Assembly: GCA_020226215.1 (NCBI GenBank)
Contig: CM035233.1
Span: 27,531,150-27,595,149 of the forward strand
Direction: 5' to 3'
Length of the DNA stretch: 64,000 nucleotides
From: Sindora glabra
Taxonomy: Eukaryota > Streptophyta > Magnoliopsida > Fabales > Fabaceae
In this document: positions 12,601 to 26,100 of the stretch, piece after piece
Numbering within the stretch: position 1 is the first letter of the stretch
How the letters are laid out: the number at the start of each line of letters is the position of its first letter
The notes under the pieces: generated by a model
What the model saw: only the letters and a program-made list of their open reading frames with translations
Database searches by the model: none
Told to the model about the DNA's origin: nothing
Made by a program: the position numbers and the translations under genes

Positions 12601-15600
12601 CTCATTCTCGGCTGCCAACTACATGTTCTCCTTCCTAGTGCTATCTTGCATTTTTGAGGAAGTACTGATATTTTTAGTTATTTTTTGTATAATTTTTAGT
12701 CATTTTTCAGTTTATTTCTACTTAGCTTAATGAAGACCTTGAAATTAAAGAGCATGATAATTAATCTCAGCTTTACTTCACCTACTCCTTTTTTATTCTT
12801 AAAATAGTATTTTTTTTAGTTAAATAAAGTGTTTAATCTTCTTACAACAAATTGCTATTTTCAAAGATTTAAAATAACAAATTGCAAATTTGACTCTTTT
12901 AAAAGTTTGCACAGGTAATTTTCTTGCCATCTATCAGTTACTTTCAACCTATTTGATTGGGGTATTGATTGGGTTACACGTGTAGTAAAGTGTGGAAGTT
13001 TCTCCTAAAGAGACAACCCTTTGGGTTAAGCAGGTTGGATGTTGATTTGGAAAACATAACCATGTACTAGGGAAAGCTGGATAACCTAAAGTCAAATCGA
13101 AATGTTAAGCATCAACCATCAAAAGGAACGAAATTGAAGTGAATGGTTTTGTGTTTAGGGTGTTTTATTAATTCATTGACATTTAGAGAAATCAGTAATC
13201 AGGATTCCATCTTCCAACCTAGTTTAGAAACTTCATAGGGAAAGAAAAATGATATGATGCAAGGATTTTGATTTTTTTGTTAGAGTGAAAACATCTCTTT
13301 ATCAAAATATGATTACAAATCATTGAAATAATAAAAAATACTCTACAAATTAAGATTTAATTCATTATTAATGTAAATTTCTTTACACTATTACTTAATC
13401 ATACAATATGTCATTTAAAAATTATTAAAACTATTGAAATATGGTAATAATTTCTTAAGTATTCCTTTCTTTAATGACATATCTTTCTCACATTTAGTCA
13501 TGATGTAAAATTCTTTTATACTATCAATGGATCAAATTTAAATTTATATCTTATATGAAATAAAAAATTTGTTTGGTTTATGTTAAATATTTAATACATG
13601 TGAAATTTGTGGACAACTAAAATAATTACATAATATATAAAGATTTATTGATGAATGGACACATTTCATATATCTATAGATAATACAAATAAATGAATAA
13701 TAGTTGATTTATTTTTATCCTTTTTTAAGTTCTCCACCAACAAAGACATGCTTTCTTCTCTTACATCCCTAACCTAATTTAGGATTCATTTCTTTTTTTT
13801 AACCTTGTGATCACAAAATAGAAAGAAAGGAAAAAGAAGAAATTGAAAATTAGGTAGAAAGAAATACAAGTGTAATTTTTCATTAAAATTTGATATGTGA
13901 AAATATAATATTCACATCTTTCTTTCTCCTTGTTCAAATAAAAAATTTAAATAAAATGTTTTTATTTTTCTTTCTAATCATGTGCGATTGTTTATTATAG
14001 AATCTATATAGCTTCCGGGCCTTATTAACATGAGGGACACTTAACTGCAATTGATGACTTTTTATGTGCCTAAGTATAAGGTTAAGCAACAATTCTCTCA
14101 TATAATGTATCCATAGTTGATGCCTCTATACAACTAAACTAATTTACCTACCTCTTACTCCTATAAATCTTGTGGTAATAAAGTTTCCTTGTATTTTGGG
14201 TTTATTCACCCCGAAGGTATATAAGTCCTACTCCTTTTGTTGTCTAGTTCTTGGGCCACTTTTGTTCATAACCTTTCAAATAGTTGTTATAATTGATCAT
14301 ATCAGGACATGCCAACATGTCCTCCCCTAAAACTTGCATTGTTTTGATCCATTTACTCTTAAATACTTAATGATGCTATTGATAGTATAATCGTATCTTC
14401 TTATACACATCTTAGACCGATATGGCTCATTCGACACTATTTAGTGTGGCTTTCTAGGTAAGAAAATATACTAAGTGAGCAGTTGCTATAATTCCTCATT
14501 GCTGCCCCCCATAGACTCAAGGTTGATAACACACAGTAGAAGCAACATATGTTAAAGAGTCTACACACATACAAGATCATTAGTTATTGCACTCATCTGC
14601 CCTAGAGTGTTAAGCCATCACACATGGCAATATAGATTGCTTTAGCCCTTAATATATTGCATCCATGTAAATGACTTATCCATAAAAGGAAACCTCTTTG
14701 TATTTAAGAAGAATTCAACTTGTATTTTTTGCGTCATACAAATTTCAAACTAAGGCACATGAAATGAACTCACCACTATTAAGAATGCTTTGCATGTGAG
14801 ATGATACCATGTCATATATGTATACAACATTTATATATATATATGCGTGCATATGTGTGTGTGGGTCTAGTTGACAAATTTAATAGGTTATCAACGTTGT
14901 TATAAAAATGAGTGATTAATAGTCAAAGTGATTATAGTTAAGAAAACTCAAAAAACTACTATAAATAACTTCATTATGACACTGTTAATTAAGAATATTA
15001 AATGGAAAAAATTACTAGCAAGGGATTTGGAAATATGACATTTACTTCGGAATGGTTAGTTATTTTACCATTGAAGTTAGGTTTTATATACATTATAATG
15101 TAATATTCATACTATCATGTCTTCATATCGATGGCGTGGTGTCTATTTTATCTTCTAACATTTGTAGTGATGCTTGCAGGAAGTTACAAAGCGTCTTGAC
15201 AAAGCTTCACCCGTATATAATCAATTGGTTCTCACATGCTTATGACTAGGTCAGTTTAATAATATAATGAATCATGCTTTCTTGGATCCTTGAATTATAC
15301 TCTATACTTTTTTCATCCTGACTTATATAAGCACGAGGTTTAGTAACACTGGTCATTATTCAACAGTTTGTATGCTTCCTCACTAGTTGAATTAATGGAT
15401 TTGCACTACTAGCCTTTTAAGTCTTGGTTGTTGATATTTTTATGTGTTAGTATTGAGCACCAAGAAGGACAATGCTTTTGCTTGCATTGAGTGAAGGAAA
15501 ATAGTCTGTGTATATATTAAATGCAAGTAAAATAAAAGGAAACCAAATAGAACATAGTCATTTAGGTCCCACATTTTTGGCATTGATGTTTGTAAAAAGG

Positions 15601-16873
15601 TAGTAAAACTATGAACTAGTATCTGATTGATGGTACATTTAGGGTCAAAGCTAGGAGCTCCACAAACTACCAATAGATTTAGAGTTCAATTCATCTTTGA
15701 TTGGTTAATTAAGCCATACTTTCCTACCATTTAAATGTAGCAATCCTAAAGTAGTTAATATTGAGATATTTATTTAATAGGAGAAACTAATAGTGCCATT
15801 GTGTATAATAAATAAATGAGTATGTAAAGGGTAGGAAAATCAACTAATTAGGGGAATTAAAGGTGTGGTTATTCTCCCACTTATGTTGGTTGAAAACTAA
15901 GCACTTAGCAGAGTGGTAATGTAAGGCGAAAAACTCAAAATAGAGTGAAGAAATTGTTTCAAAAAATTAAGGTTGTATTACATTCTTATACATAATAGTA
16001 GAAAATTAAGCATATTGGATAGTTCCCTATAATGCAACTAAGGATAGATAGTTCAGTTGTGTTGCCCAGACTTGGCTATCTAACAAGTTGGTCTTGCTAT
16101 TATATACATAATGTCTCTAAACCATGGGCAACAACTCATTATTATGGTGGTTTAGGGTTATCATTTTGCAATTAGATGGACAATGATGCACAAAGGTTGC
16201 TGGTGTTGACAACTAGTAGTTTTCTAATGGCTTTCTAACCATTAATGCTCAAGAATCTTTAGATGTATAAATGAACCATGCAATTAGAAGTTTCATGTGT
16301 TGGAAATGAAGATTTTGCTTTCTAGCATATTGCCATTAAAATGCATGTAAAGACTGTTTTGCTCCATTAACTATGCATCTATCTTAATACTAGTAAGATC
16401 CACACAAAAGGTCCAAGTATATTCAAGTGTATAGATGCTTGATTCCTTTAAATGGTCTAATTTTTCTATATCTCTAGGGGGTGACGAGTTTCTGCATCTT
16501 AATGGTACATGCACCCAATGTTCCCTTTTTTTTACATTACCCATGCCAATATGGATGACTGCAAATCAATACCGAAATCTCTTTATTGTAGTGTTATTCT
16601 AATTTTCAATATCATTTGTCATCATGTTTATGACACGTTGTGACTTTTATCATAGTAAATATATTATCATGTATTGTCATGTCTATATTTGAAGTTATGC
16701 TTCTAATAGTCTGACATTTTTTGAAGTTGTGAGGTGTCAAAGACACATCAGGAGCCTTACTTGGTTAGGTCCAACTAGGTGTTGCATGGGATAGTGAGAA
16801 ACATTTGCCTATGGCCAGCTAATTACACATTAAGGCCAATAATAACAATGAAGGTGGCAATCAAGATTGTGAA
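12601..16873. other. Intergenic DNA, no gene supported
   Basis: Two stretches have more balanced base composition (about 12940-13250 and 14000-14340), but neither gives a recognisable protein. At 15177-15249 an exon-like piece follows a TGCTTGCAG acceptor-like site and reads EVTKRLDKASPVYNQLV. I could not identify it. A short TA/CA simple repeat lies at 14832-14863. The 15440-15673 minus-strand open frame has no motif. Confidence 0.4.
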
Positions 16874-18790
16874 ATGCAACAGCAGCTAGAGGTTAATGTA
16901 ATGGACAATGAAAGTGATAAAGTTCCTTTAAATATGTTAAGGGAGACTATCATGAGTATGGTATTTGAATCATTAGAGGATGCAGAGAAATTTTACAAGA
17001 AGTATGCTCATATAAAGGATTTGGGGTCAAGCTGGATGATGTATATTGGAATAAGGAAGGGGAACCCCAGTAAAAAAGAATAGTATGTGGTTCGGAAGGT
17101 AAAAGGAAAGTCAAGTACATTGAAGACCCCCGGATGATAGAAAGAGCATAAGACATTGACTAAGTTAGGGTGCACGGCTTGTATGAAGGTTAGAAAAAAT
17201 TAAAAAAAGGTGTTTCCTTGTACCCGAACACAGTGTTCCATAAGTGTCATAGGAGGATGGCAAATGCCAATGTGGCTTAAGTTAATACAATGCAATCATA
17301 TCGCTTTAAAAGGGCACAAATATAAAAATACATTATTTAGCAAGTTAGCAAGTACGACAAGCCTGGGTTCACTAAGAAAGATCTATACAATTACATTAAT
17401 CATGAGCATAGGTTAAAAACGCATGACGGGGACACAATGGTAGCATTGCACTATCTATAAGGCAAAGTGGATATTGACCCCAAATTTTTCATGAAGTATA
17501 GCGTTAATAGTGAAGGTTGCTTAGAACACTTGTTTTGGGCAAATAGTACTAATATGCTAGACTAATAGTGCTTCAATGATGTTTTAGCCTTCAATTTGAT
17601 GTATAAGAAGAACAAGTATGATAGACCAGTTATTGTGTTTTCTATGATTAATCATTATAGGAACATAACAGTGTTTGGCTGTGGAATTGTTGCAAACAAG
17701 ATGGAGGATACTTACAAACGATTGCTGTAAGCTTTACTCAAAACAAATGAGGGGAAGGAACCAATGTTAGTCATAGGGAATTGGGACACAACCATGAGAA
17801 ATGTAATAAGCTACATTCTACCCTAATGTACTCATCGGTTATGCGCTTGGCATTTGCAAAGAAATGCAACTAACAACATTGGTGACCTATGTTTCATTAA
17901 GTGTTTTAAAGATTGCATGTTTGGTAACCTAACCATTACACAATTTGAGTTGAAATGGAGATTTCTTATTGAGAAATTTAGTATTGAGGAAAATGAATAG
18001 GTTCAAAAAATGTATAGGTGGCGAATAATGTGGGCTGCTACATATCTCTATGGCAAGATATTCATGGGCCTGTGTATAACTTCTTTGTGCGAAGGCATGA
18101 ATGCCCAGATCAAGAAGTTCGTGAAATAAAGTCATAATTTAATGGACTTTGTGCATCACTTTTAATGAGCCATAGATTACTTTAAGTATAATAAATTGGT
18201 GAGTGACTATATGAGTGTTCATGGGATGCCTATCTTAATCATAACATTGGAATTAATAGAATGGAATAGTGCCAAAGTATACAAAAGGGAGGTGTTTTAG
18301 ATCTTTTAAAGAGAAATAAAAATGTTTGGTACTTGTGTCATAGTTAACTGTAAACAGAGAATCATAACAAAAACCTACCTAGTGAAGCACTTCATGAATC
18401 TCAAGGTTGCTTGGTTTATCCATGTTGACAAACAACAAGTGCAATTTTTATGTGAATATGGTAAGCTACAATCATTTAGAATCTCATGCTAACATATAAT
18501 ATTTGTAATGGTGCAAGAAGACATTGATAAGCTGCCACCATCCTTGTTAGTGCACCATTGGATGAAAGATGCTAAAGTCTTGAAGGACGTGCCATCGAAT
18601 GAAAATGGCAATATAGAGAACTTGGCAAGGTTACAATATGGTGCCCTTACCCAAAAGTGTAGGTTAATGTGCAACTTTGGCTCACAAGCTACTAAATTTT
18701 TTTTGTATATTAGAGATACTATTTGAACTATTAGTTGAACTTGATAGAAGCATGAAACCTTGGAAGAATCAATGAAAGAGTCATTCATCT
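16874..18790 (+). pseudogene. FAR1/FHY3-like (MULE-type) transposase pseudogene
   Basis: FAR1-related proteins derive from Mutator-like transposases and carry a FAR1 DNA-binding domain, a MULE DDE domain and a SWIM zinc finger. In order: VFESLEDAEKFYKKYA (about 16950) starts the FAR1 domain; TKLGCTACMKVRK (17159) matches its TR.GC.A...V core. FNDVLAFNLMYKKNKYDRP (17570-17630) is the start of the MULE domain. VIGNWDTTMRNVI (17770-17810), HRLCAWHLQRNATNN (17838-17880) and CEGMNAQIKKFV (18090-18127) follow, and a degenerate SWIM-like region ends near HIIFVM (18500). The DDE domain keeps the second D and the E but has N where the family has the first D (FDTTY becomes FNLMY). At least ten in-frame stops and some frame changes mean it cannot be translated. 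No terminal inverted repeats were found. Confidence 0.8.
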
Positions 18791-21700
18791 ACTAGACCTA
18801 TGGGCCAAAAGGAGGGCACCATTAACTATTTGCTCAAAAAAAAGGAAATGCCATACCGAGAGGAAGGTTACACAAGGGTCACTTGCCCATTTAGTGGATC
18901 AAGGCACATAAAAAGCCTACCTAAATAGCATTATGTTAGGGGATGAGGCCATGTCATCATAGGATGACATGAACTTGGATCTAGCCAGGTTTGACAGCCC
19001 ATTTATTGATAGTTTTGTGGTTAATGTTTCTCTATGCCCTTTTAGTTTCAATTGTCATTGATTTGTTTTATGATTATGCACTAAACTTGAAATCTAACTT
19101 GAACATACATTGAGTTATACTTATTTTAATTACTTTCTTAGCAAAATGATAAGTTACATGATAGTGCATATAATTATGCTATACCCATATAAAGGAATGG
19201 ATCTAGAAGAAGATGACATTAGTATTTGGACACTAGATGATAAAGACATTGAGGACCAAGTATGCTCCATATAAGGCCCTTCCTCTTGCTTCTCCATGAT
19301 ATATTATAAGTGATTGATAATTCATGACATTGCAAGAACACAGAGAGGATGACATGGATGCCTAGTCAAAGGAAATTTGCAAATGGTTGTACGAAAGGTT
19401 CAATATGGAAGCTTACATCTCCTAGCTTGATAACATGTGTTAGTTCTCTGATTTGCATTAGGTTATTTTGGCTTTTGGGACTTGAGACTCTACCTTTAAC
19501 AATGGAGGGAACCAGTGATCTTACTAATGGTGCTGTGTTTAACAAATTCTCAATGGATGATGACATCTAATTAATTAGAGATTTTTTTATACCATTTGGC
19601 TCCATATATACTGTCTTTATTAATGACTATTATATATGATATTGGATTATATTCTTGAAATAAAATAACCTCTGATTGCAAGAAGTGTCTTCCATTTTTC
19701 CTTTGTTTGGCTTTTGGTTGCAACGATTAGACAATGACATAGGTTAAAAATGTATTGACTCAGTTTGAACATGAATGTCTCCTAAGTGGATTTGCCACCT
19801 AGGCAATTAACTTGTAGTCCTTTTTCTAGTGTGCACATAGGGAAAACTGGGAAGAATTTGCACTAGGGTTTAAATAACGTCAAGATAGTTATGCCTTGGC
19901 ATGAGAAAGGGGACAAAATTCTACCTAATTCCGACCATTTCCATAACATAAAGATAATACATTATATATATTATTTGTGAGGAATATACAAAAATAAAAA
20001 ATGATCAAGGGAAAAGAAGCTAAAGTTTAGATGAAATCTTTTCTTTACATGCTTTACTTAGTCTAAGCATATAAGTATGTAACCATTACACAGTGATGGT
20101 GCTTAATTAGCATAGGTAGGATGGAAATTTATCAGCTGATCAACTAATTGATCCATCCCTATAGGTGCATGAGTTACATGCAAGGGTGAATGCCTTCCAA
20201 ATCACTACATAAGAATTCTCCATTAATAACGGATGTCCAATCTAGTGCACTTTATTTATTAAATACTTTTTGTATCAGTATGTCTCTTCACACCCAACTA
20301 TTCCAATTTACACCCATAATCGAACATCATCAATTACAATCATTAAATTTGTTCTTTCATAGTCATTAGATTTGTTCTTAATAAGACCAACGTTGTTTGC
20401 TGGGACATACTCATGTATTGATCATAAATTGCATTTGATTTGAGATAGTTGTTAGTTTAATTTGCTGCTATGGTGTTAGTTCAGTGGATGTGAACATATG
20501 GGTAGGTCCTTCAATTTATCTGGTTAGTTTTGCTCACGTAAATATCCATAGAATGTAACACATAATTCATTACATAACTTTTTTTTTACAACCACCCAAC
20601 AAGCCAGATCCAATGGCATAATTCTAGGCCTCATATACATCTAAGCCTATACCAGGGAACTACCAAAATACAACAAAAAAAGGCCTAGATAACTGGACCT
20701 TACTACAATAATTAAATGCCCCTTGTCTATGTGTTCCTAAAGTCTATCAAAAGAATTGGTTATAAAATCTTATAAGTCATTCTCTAGACCTATTTGCCGT
20801 GCCCACCCTAAATTAACTTGGTACAAGACATTCATGTTAGCTTGTCAACTACATATACACAACCAAAAGGATAGTTGATAGGTAGCATGATCAACCTTAC
20901 ATACATGTGTACATATACATAAACTAAAATGAATCCTATTAGTAAGGTTTGTCTATATGTTAGCTCGATTTTCGGTCTAGACACAAACCAAAATCATATC
21001 CTATCAGCAGGGTCCATTTACATGTTGACCTGAATTCCAGCTTAGGACTAGTGTTGCTTCATAGCATTGATAATCCCATCCCTCTTTATGTTATACTCTC
21101 TAAGCACCAAGTCTAAATCTAATCGCATTCGCCTAACGTCTCCTCTAGGCTGTAAGATCAATCATAACAAGTCATTACAGAATCAACCTAACAAACCCAC
21201 ATGACTGAACTACCATTTAAAGTTACCACGGCCCTAAAATCTCCCCATATGGCATCCAGCCAACCACCCCCACACTGTAAATGTGGCTATACAAATAAAC
21301 AAAAGAAGCTAATAAGGTTAAAAAATAGAAAAACATAATTAATTTCACAAGCCATGTATCAATGAATGTAAGTACAAGTCATCTTATTTTGGCACTCCAA
21401 TAGTTAGTGTAGCAATCATCCAATTGGATATCTGAGAGATAGTTCTCCAATGAGTGTTATGGATTCTAATATCCTTCAACAGGCTTTCTATAAATGCAGC
21501 TTGTACACATGCAAATAGCAAGGGTTAACTTACAGACTCATGATTATGGGAGTTAACTTAAGAAAATTACCCCTGTATAACCATACTATTAGTTTAATTA
21601 GCCTATGCCTATCCCCCTCAATAGCAAGGCTTGGATCCAAATCTAGGTAAACTAACTTCTCGTCTTATAGTGAAATAATCAATAAGAACTAATGGATGTT

Positions 21701-22262
21701 GTCATCATTGAGAGGGATGTAAATTTCGTCGACATTGTTCACACTTGTTGACATAAACAGGATGTAAAAACTTCTCACTGCTTTGTCAAGAGTTAGGGTT
21801 CTCTCCAATGCAAGTTGCTACAAATTTCAGCTAATATATCACTCAACCATAAAATGATCTAGGGGTAAAAAACAAAGTATCAAGTTTATTTGATTCATTG
21901 CAAAGTGCAATGAAAGAAACTACTTTCGAATACACTGATGCTTCCTTTCCTTATACGTTATCCTAGTAGCCACCATTGTTAGAAATTGTATCCATGATCC
22001 AGTAGTGTATGGATCAGTTAGGGTTAATCATTAATAAAGCACTAGTAAAAGGTTGTTTAATGTTTTACGGTGCCATACACCCAATGCCCAGGACATAAAG
22101 ACTTAATATCAGCCCTGCTCAAGTCTCCAATTCACTAGCAACTTATTGCAAGGGTTACATAATGCCTTGTAAGTTGCAATTAAGCACAAGGTGACATGAC
22201 ATCCATTGTGTTTTGACAAATTCCATGGATTAGAAGGAATATAAAGCTAAAGAATGATCAAC
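18791..22262. other. Intergenic DNA downstream of the FAR1-like relic
   Basis: The first few hundred bases may still be the C-terminal tail of the transposase relic (for example LGDEAMSS near 18935), but no domain is visible. The 19349-19570 and 19366-19566 open frames overlap on opposite strands and neither resembles a known protein. From 19600 to 22260 I see nothing I can assign. Confidence 0.4.
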
Positions 22263-25200
22263 TCACCTTGCAAACCTCCCAGATAAGAATATGTATGTTG
22301 CCACCTCAAGCTCTTGTTGGGATAATTTTATAGCAATTATTAGGAAAAAGTCAACCTCCACACCTGGTGGAAGTGGAACTCTGGCAATATCAGCTACTTT
22401 TCCTTGAGTACTTATGAAAAAGGCTATAGAAGTCATGGCTTTGTCTGGTTGCTTGGTACAAACATTTAGCAGCAACTCATTGAACAACCTCCAACCAACC
22501 AAGCCACTTTGCCTGAGGTATGCCATCTTCCCTTTGCCCTTTGAATCAAGGTAAGTAGGAGTCAAAAAGCAAGTAGGTGCCTACATGGACATAATTAAAC
22601 CGCATTGGCCAGCAATAATGAGGATTATTTATTGTAATATCCATGCATTAAGTACATGGTTTAATTCATTACTTTTTTTATACTTGATGCACCATCAAGT
22701 GTCACATTCCACTCTTATTGGCTGATATTTTGGGATGTGAGGTCATATTATGGGAGGAGTGAAATGTCCATGGCAGAAGCTTTCTTTATTGGTACAAAGG
22801 CCTTTCCTTCATTGCCTTCATCCTTAAGACAGCTTTCAATGCTAGTGATCTATTCCTTAAGTTGCTCAAACCTTTTTCATCCACTCAACCATGAATGTTT
22901 GATCCCTTGTGGTGTGGCTAGCTAGGAGCTTATTCATTTGTTGTGATTTGATTAAAGAGAGGCAACTAAGCCCTCTAATGTTTCCACCCTATCCTGTAGG
23001 GTCTAAGAAAATAAAAATCCAATTTAATGTCTACTTATCATGATGGTATCTTGTAGGATAACCTTATTAGAATTTAACATCCTTCCTCATAAACTTTCTG
23101 AGTGCATTTAGCCTTGAGGAGCTAACTACACGGCTTGGGTCCATGTATGATACTGGAGAGTGAAATGCCTTCAAAGCAGTCAGCTTAACCTTTATAAAGA
23201 GTTGGATATGTTAGTCCTGCTATTGAATACCTCCAATTCTATCCATTTAACCTTACTAAGAGTGGGTAAATAATATCTTAGTTAACCTCTAAGTTACATG
23301 ATCAGGACTCAAAAGTTAGTGATGTATGCCCTAGGTTTGCAAAATGATACCAAAGTATATTTAAAATAAAATATTTACACTACGAAATGACAACTTATAG
23401 TTTAATTCCTAGGTAACGAAGACTGATTGTACTAATTAATGGAAATGCACTTGATTTCTGTGCAAACCAAAACAAAGGTAGTAAAGTAAATGAATACCTT
23501 CCTAAGTTATGAAGTTAGTGTTGGGAATTCGGATTATCACATGCAGCGGAATTTTAAATTTTGATCCGAATTCTACCTAGGATCCATGCAAAAAGCATGA
23601 GTCAATGATTAGGGTTTTACCTATTGGGCACTCGTGTTTCTACTGATCAAAACTTGAGAGCGGATGAATCAAACGCCGGCCGGAAGGTACAGCGTCTCTA
23701 CGGTATCCACACGGAGTGAACAACGACCTCTCACCCTCCACGCGTCTGCTAGGATGCGTTTTTTTTTTTCTCTCTAAGAATTAGGATTGGATGTTTTTGA
23801 GTGATTTAGGGTTTATATGGAAGCTTAAAACGTAATTATTAAGTGCTGCCCTCAAGTCCCTTTTTATAGAACTTAGGCAAGCCATAATCCTAGTCCTACT
23901 AGGATAATGCTTCCAAAATCCTAATCACACTTAACAACTCATCTTATCCTTATCCTAGAGATAATGGGAAGAGATAAGACTTATCTATTAATTATTTAAT
24001 ATTAGATAATGATATTATCTCATAATATAAATATCTTAATATTAGATAATTGCATATAGTTATCAAATATCAAAATAATATTATCTCATAATATATTTAT
24101 CTAATATCTGATAAGATAATTACTTGATATTACTTTAATATCAAATAATATCACATAATATATATATATATATAAAACGTGAATTTATTATTCTTAATAA
24201 TATATATGCACGAAAATAAGTCCAATTAATTGGATATTAATATAATTAAAGTCCAATTAATTATTGTCTTATTCCTACTCCTTTTGTGTGACCCTGTAGG
24301 TTCTTACTACGTTGACAATGACTTATTATTGAGCCATAGACAGCGAGCGGTATCTAGCAATACATCACTGCCACTCAAGTAGTAAGAATGTCTGTGATTC
24401 GACATCCACCTAATACATGATCAACGTTTTACATCATGACCCTTTTGTAATAATATCCAAATTGAACTGGAGGCATGGAATGTGTCATCCTCGTCAATGT
24501 TCAATTTATATTTCTTGATACTGAGTAGACTTAAAATAAATAATTAATATCACATATTAATTCAACTGAGCATGGCCATGCATTTCTAAGTCTCACTCAA
24601 TCAAGGGGCCCAAGGATATTTCTCTTTTATACAAGAGTAACAATATCCAATTTACATCACTCACTTCCCTCTGCATGATTTATGACATACCCAATCAATG
24701 CCCTACTTGTCACCTGATTAAAGATGACATAGGACAATATTAAAGTGAGTAATTTCTCATGTAGGGAACCGTAGTGACTTCAGGTCAAAGGTTTATGTGT
24801 AGTTGTGATCATATGAGAATAACTTATGACACGTTTATCCATGCAATATTCTCATAGTGGGTCAGTCCAGTACATTGTTCACTAGCAATGTACTCATGTA
24901 TTGACTTGATATCACATATCCATGATTCGTAATCATCAGTCACTATACATGCTAGTCTCGATGTATTATTACTATCCTTTTCATAATAATACTTGACTAG
25001 GGGCATTTTAGGAATAGCAAAGCTATTCCAAGGATAATTATTATATTAAGTTATAAATTGAGCATAATAATAATAAAAACAAAATATAATAATTAAATTG
25101 CCTAAAACATAATACATTGTATATAACTTCAATCATCAATATGATTGGCTCTAGGACATACACCAACAGTTAGGATACACATGTGCGAATTTATTAGTCT

Positions 25201-26100
25201 CAAAGCTATGCTTCTGAACCTAAAAATTGCCCTTTTTGTGAGGGTCCTGCGCTTAGGCTTATGTGCTCAATAGCTAGGGTGGACCCAAAAATGGGAATTA
25301 GCTCAGCTACATACAAGGATTGTAAGAAGCAAAGATCATCTAACAACTATTAGGTTGTTCCAACACTTGAATCATTGTAACACACTAATAATTTGAGCCC
25401 ATATGAATAAATGCAAACCCTAAGTTTCTAGGATTCGATTTTCAAATGACACATTTCTATAAATAAAGCATGACAAACTTACTATTTTTTTCTGGGCCTT
25501 TAGTTTTGAGGGGTGATTTAATGTTGTTGCATTGATCTGGTCTTCAGTTTCAATGATCTATCCACCACCATTGTCATGCAATACACTGTCAACAAACATT
25601 GAGGAAAGTCTCCTAACCACGGTGAAGCGTCCACCCACCTGTGAAGGAAAGTGGCATCCATGGTTGGGTTATTTGGTAGAACAGCTCTGATGAGATCCTT
25701 CTAGGTTGGTTTTTTTTATGTCAATGTTTAGGCCTTTATAGAGCCTATATGGAAAGAGTTGGGCTTAGCAACACGGATCCAGGCCTTCACATTCTAAGGT
25801 CCACTCGATAGTACAAGTTTGGTGGCATATCCAGTAAAAAAGAACAATTGCTTATACCGTCCATTCCAACATTGTACCCATAAGGCCTTGACAAGTTAGA
25901 CTACCCATACTTGATTAGTCAAGTTTGATAGGCTCCTTTCCAACTTCCATGCCACACGTGTAGTAACACAATTTTAACCTATCCGTACTTCGTCCAACCA
26001 ACCTCCTTCCCACTTCATTTGGTTGACTCTATGAGAACTTCGATTATAAGGGGTGAGAATCAAGATGAGGTGCTGCTCCAATGTGATATGCTTCTATCAA
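22263..26100 (-). pseudogene. Unidentified decayed multi-exon coding relic, split by a Copia LTR
   Basis: I do not recognise this gene. Reading the minus strand from 26.1 kb downward, coding-like segments appear in the same direction. They are GRYKQLFFFTGYATKLVLSS and VKAWIRVAKPNSFHIGSI (about 25865-25745), GGRFTVVRRLSSMFVDSVL (about 25645-25580), and after the Copia LTR KLTALKAFHSPVSYMDPSRV (about 23190-23130), LQDRVETLEGLVASL (about 23000-22955), IESCLKDEGNEGKAFVPIKK (about 22845-22785) and a final open frame of 100 codons at 22565-22263. The LQDRVETLEGL part looks like a coiled coil. In-frame stops occur between and inside the segments. The FFF...V.AW pattern and coiled coil recall plant transposon-associated gag-like proteins, but that is only a guess. 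The 22263-22565 frame has no stop and could be a shadow. Confidence 0.35.
23519..25168 (-). mobile_element. Ty1/Copia solo LTR, 1650 bp
   Basis: The plus strand begins TGTTGGGAATTCGG and ends ACACCAACA, giving TGTTGG...CCAACA termini. The flanking 5 bases are identical: GTTAG at 23514-23518 and at 25169-25173. No internal region lies between them, so it is a solo LTR. The minus strand is preferred because the LTR then starts TGTTGGTGTATGTCCTAGAG and ends with TTCCGCTGCATGTGATAATC shortly before CAACA, an arrangement typical of many plant Copia LTRs. A TATA-like TCTATAAAAAGG lies on the minus strand near 23865. The internal 24824-25006 minus-strand frame is part of the LTR and not a gene. The clear termini and duplication suggest a younger insertion than the 10919 copy. 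Confidence 0.9.

Noticed and set aside
18489..18788. 99-codon minus-strand frame
   Set aside because: It is antisense to the C-terminal part of the FAR1-like relic, whose plus-strand frame at 18508-18726 has the family-like sequence.
24824..25006. 60-codon minus-strand frame in the Copia LTR
   Set aside because: It lies wholly inside the LTR, and the same DNA in the older LTR copy at 11.2 kb is not open. It is non-coding LTR sequence.
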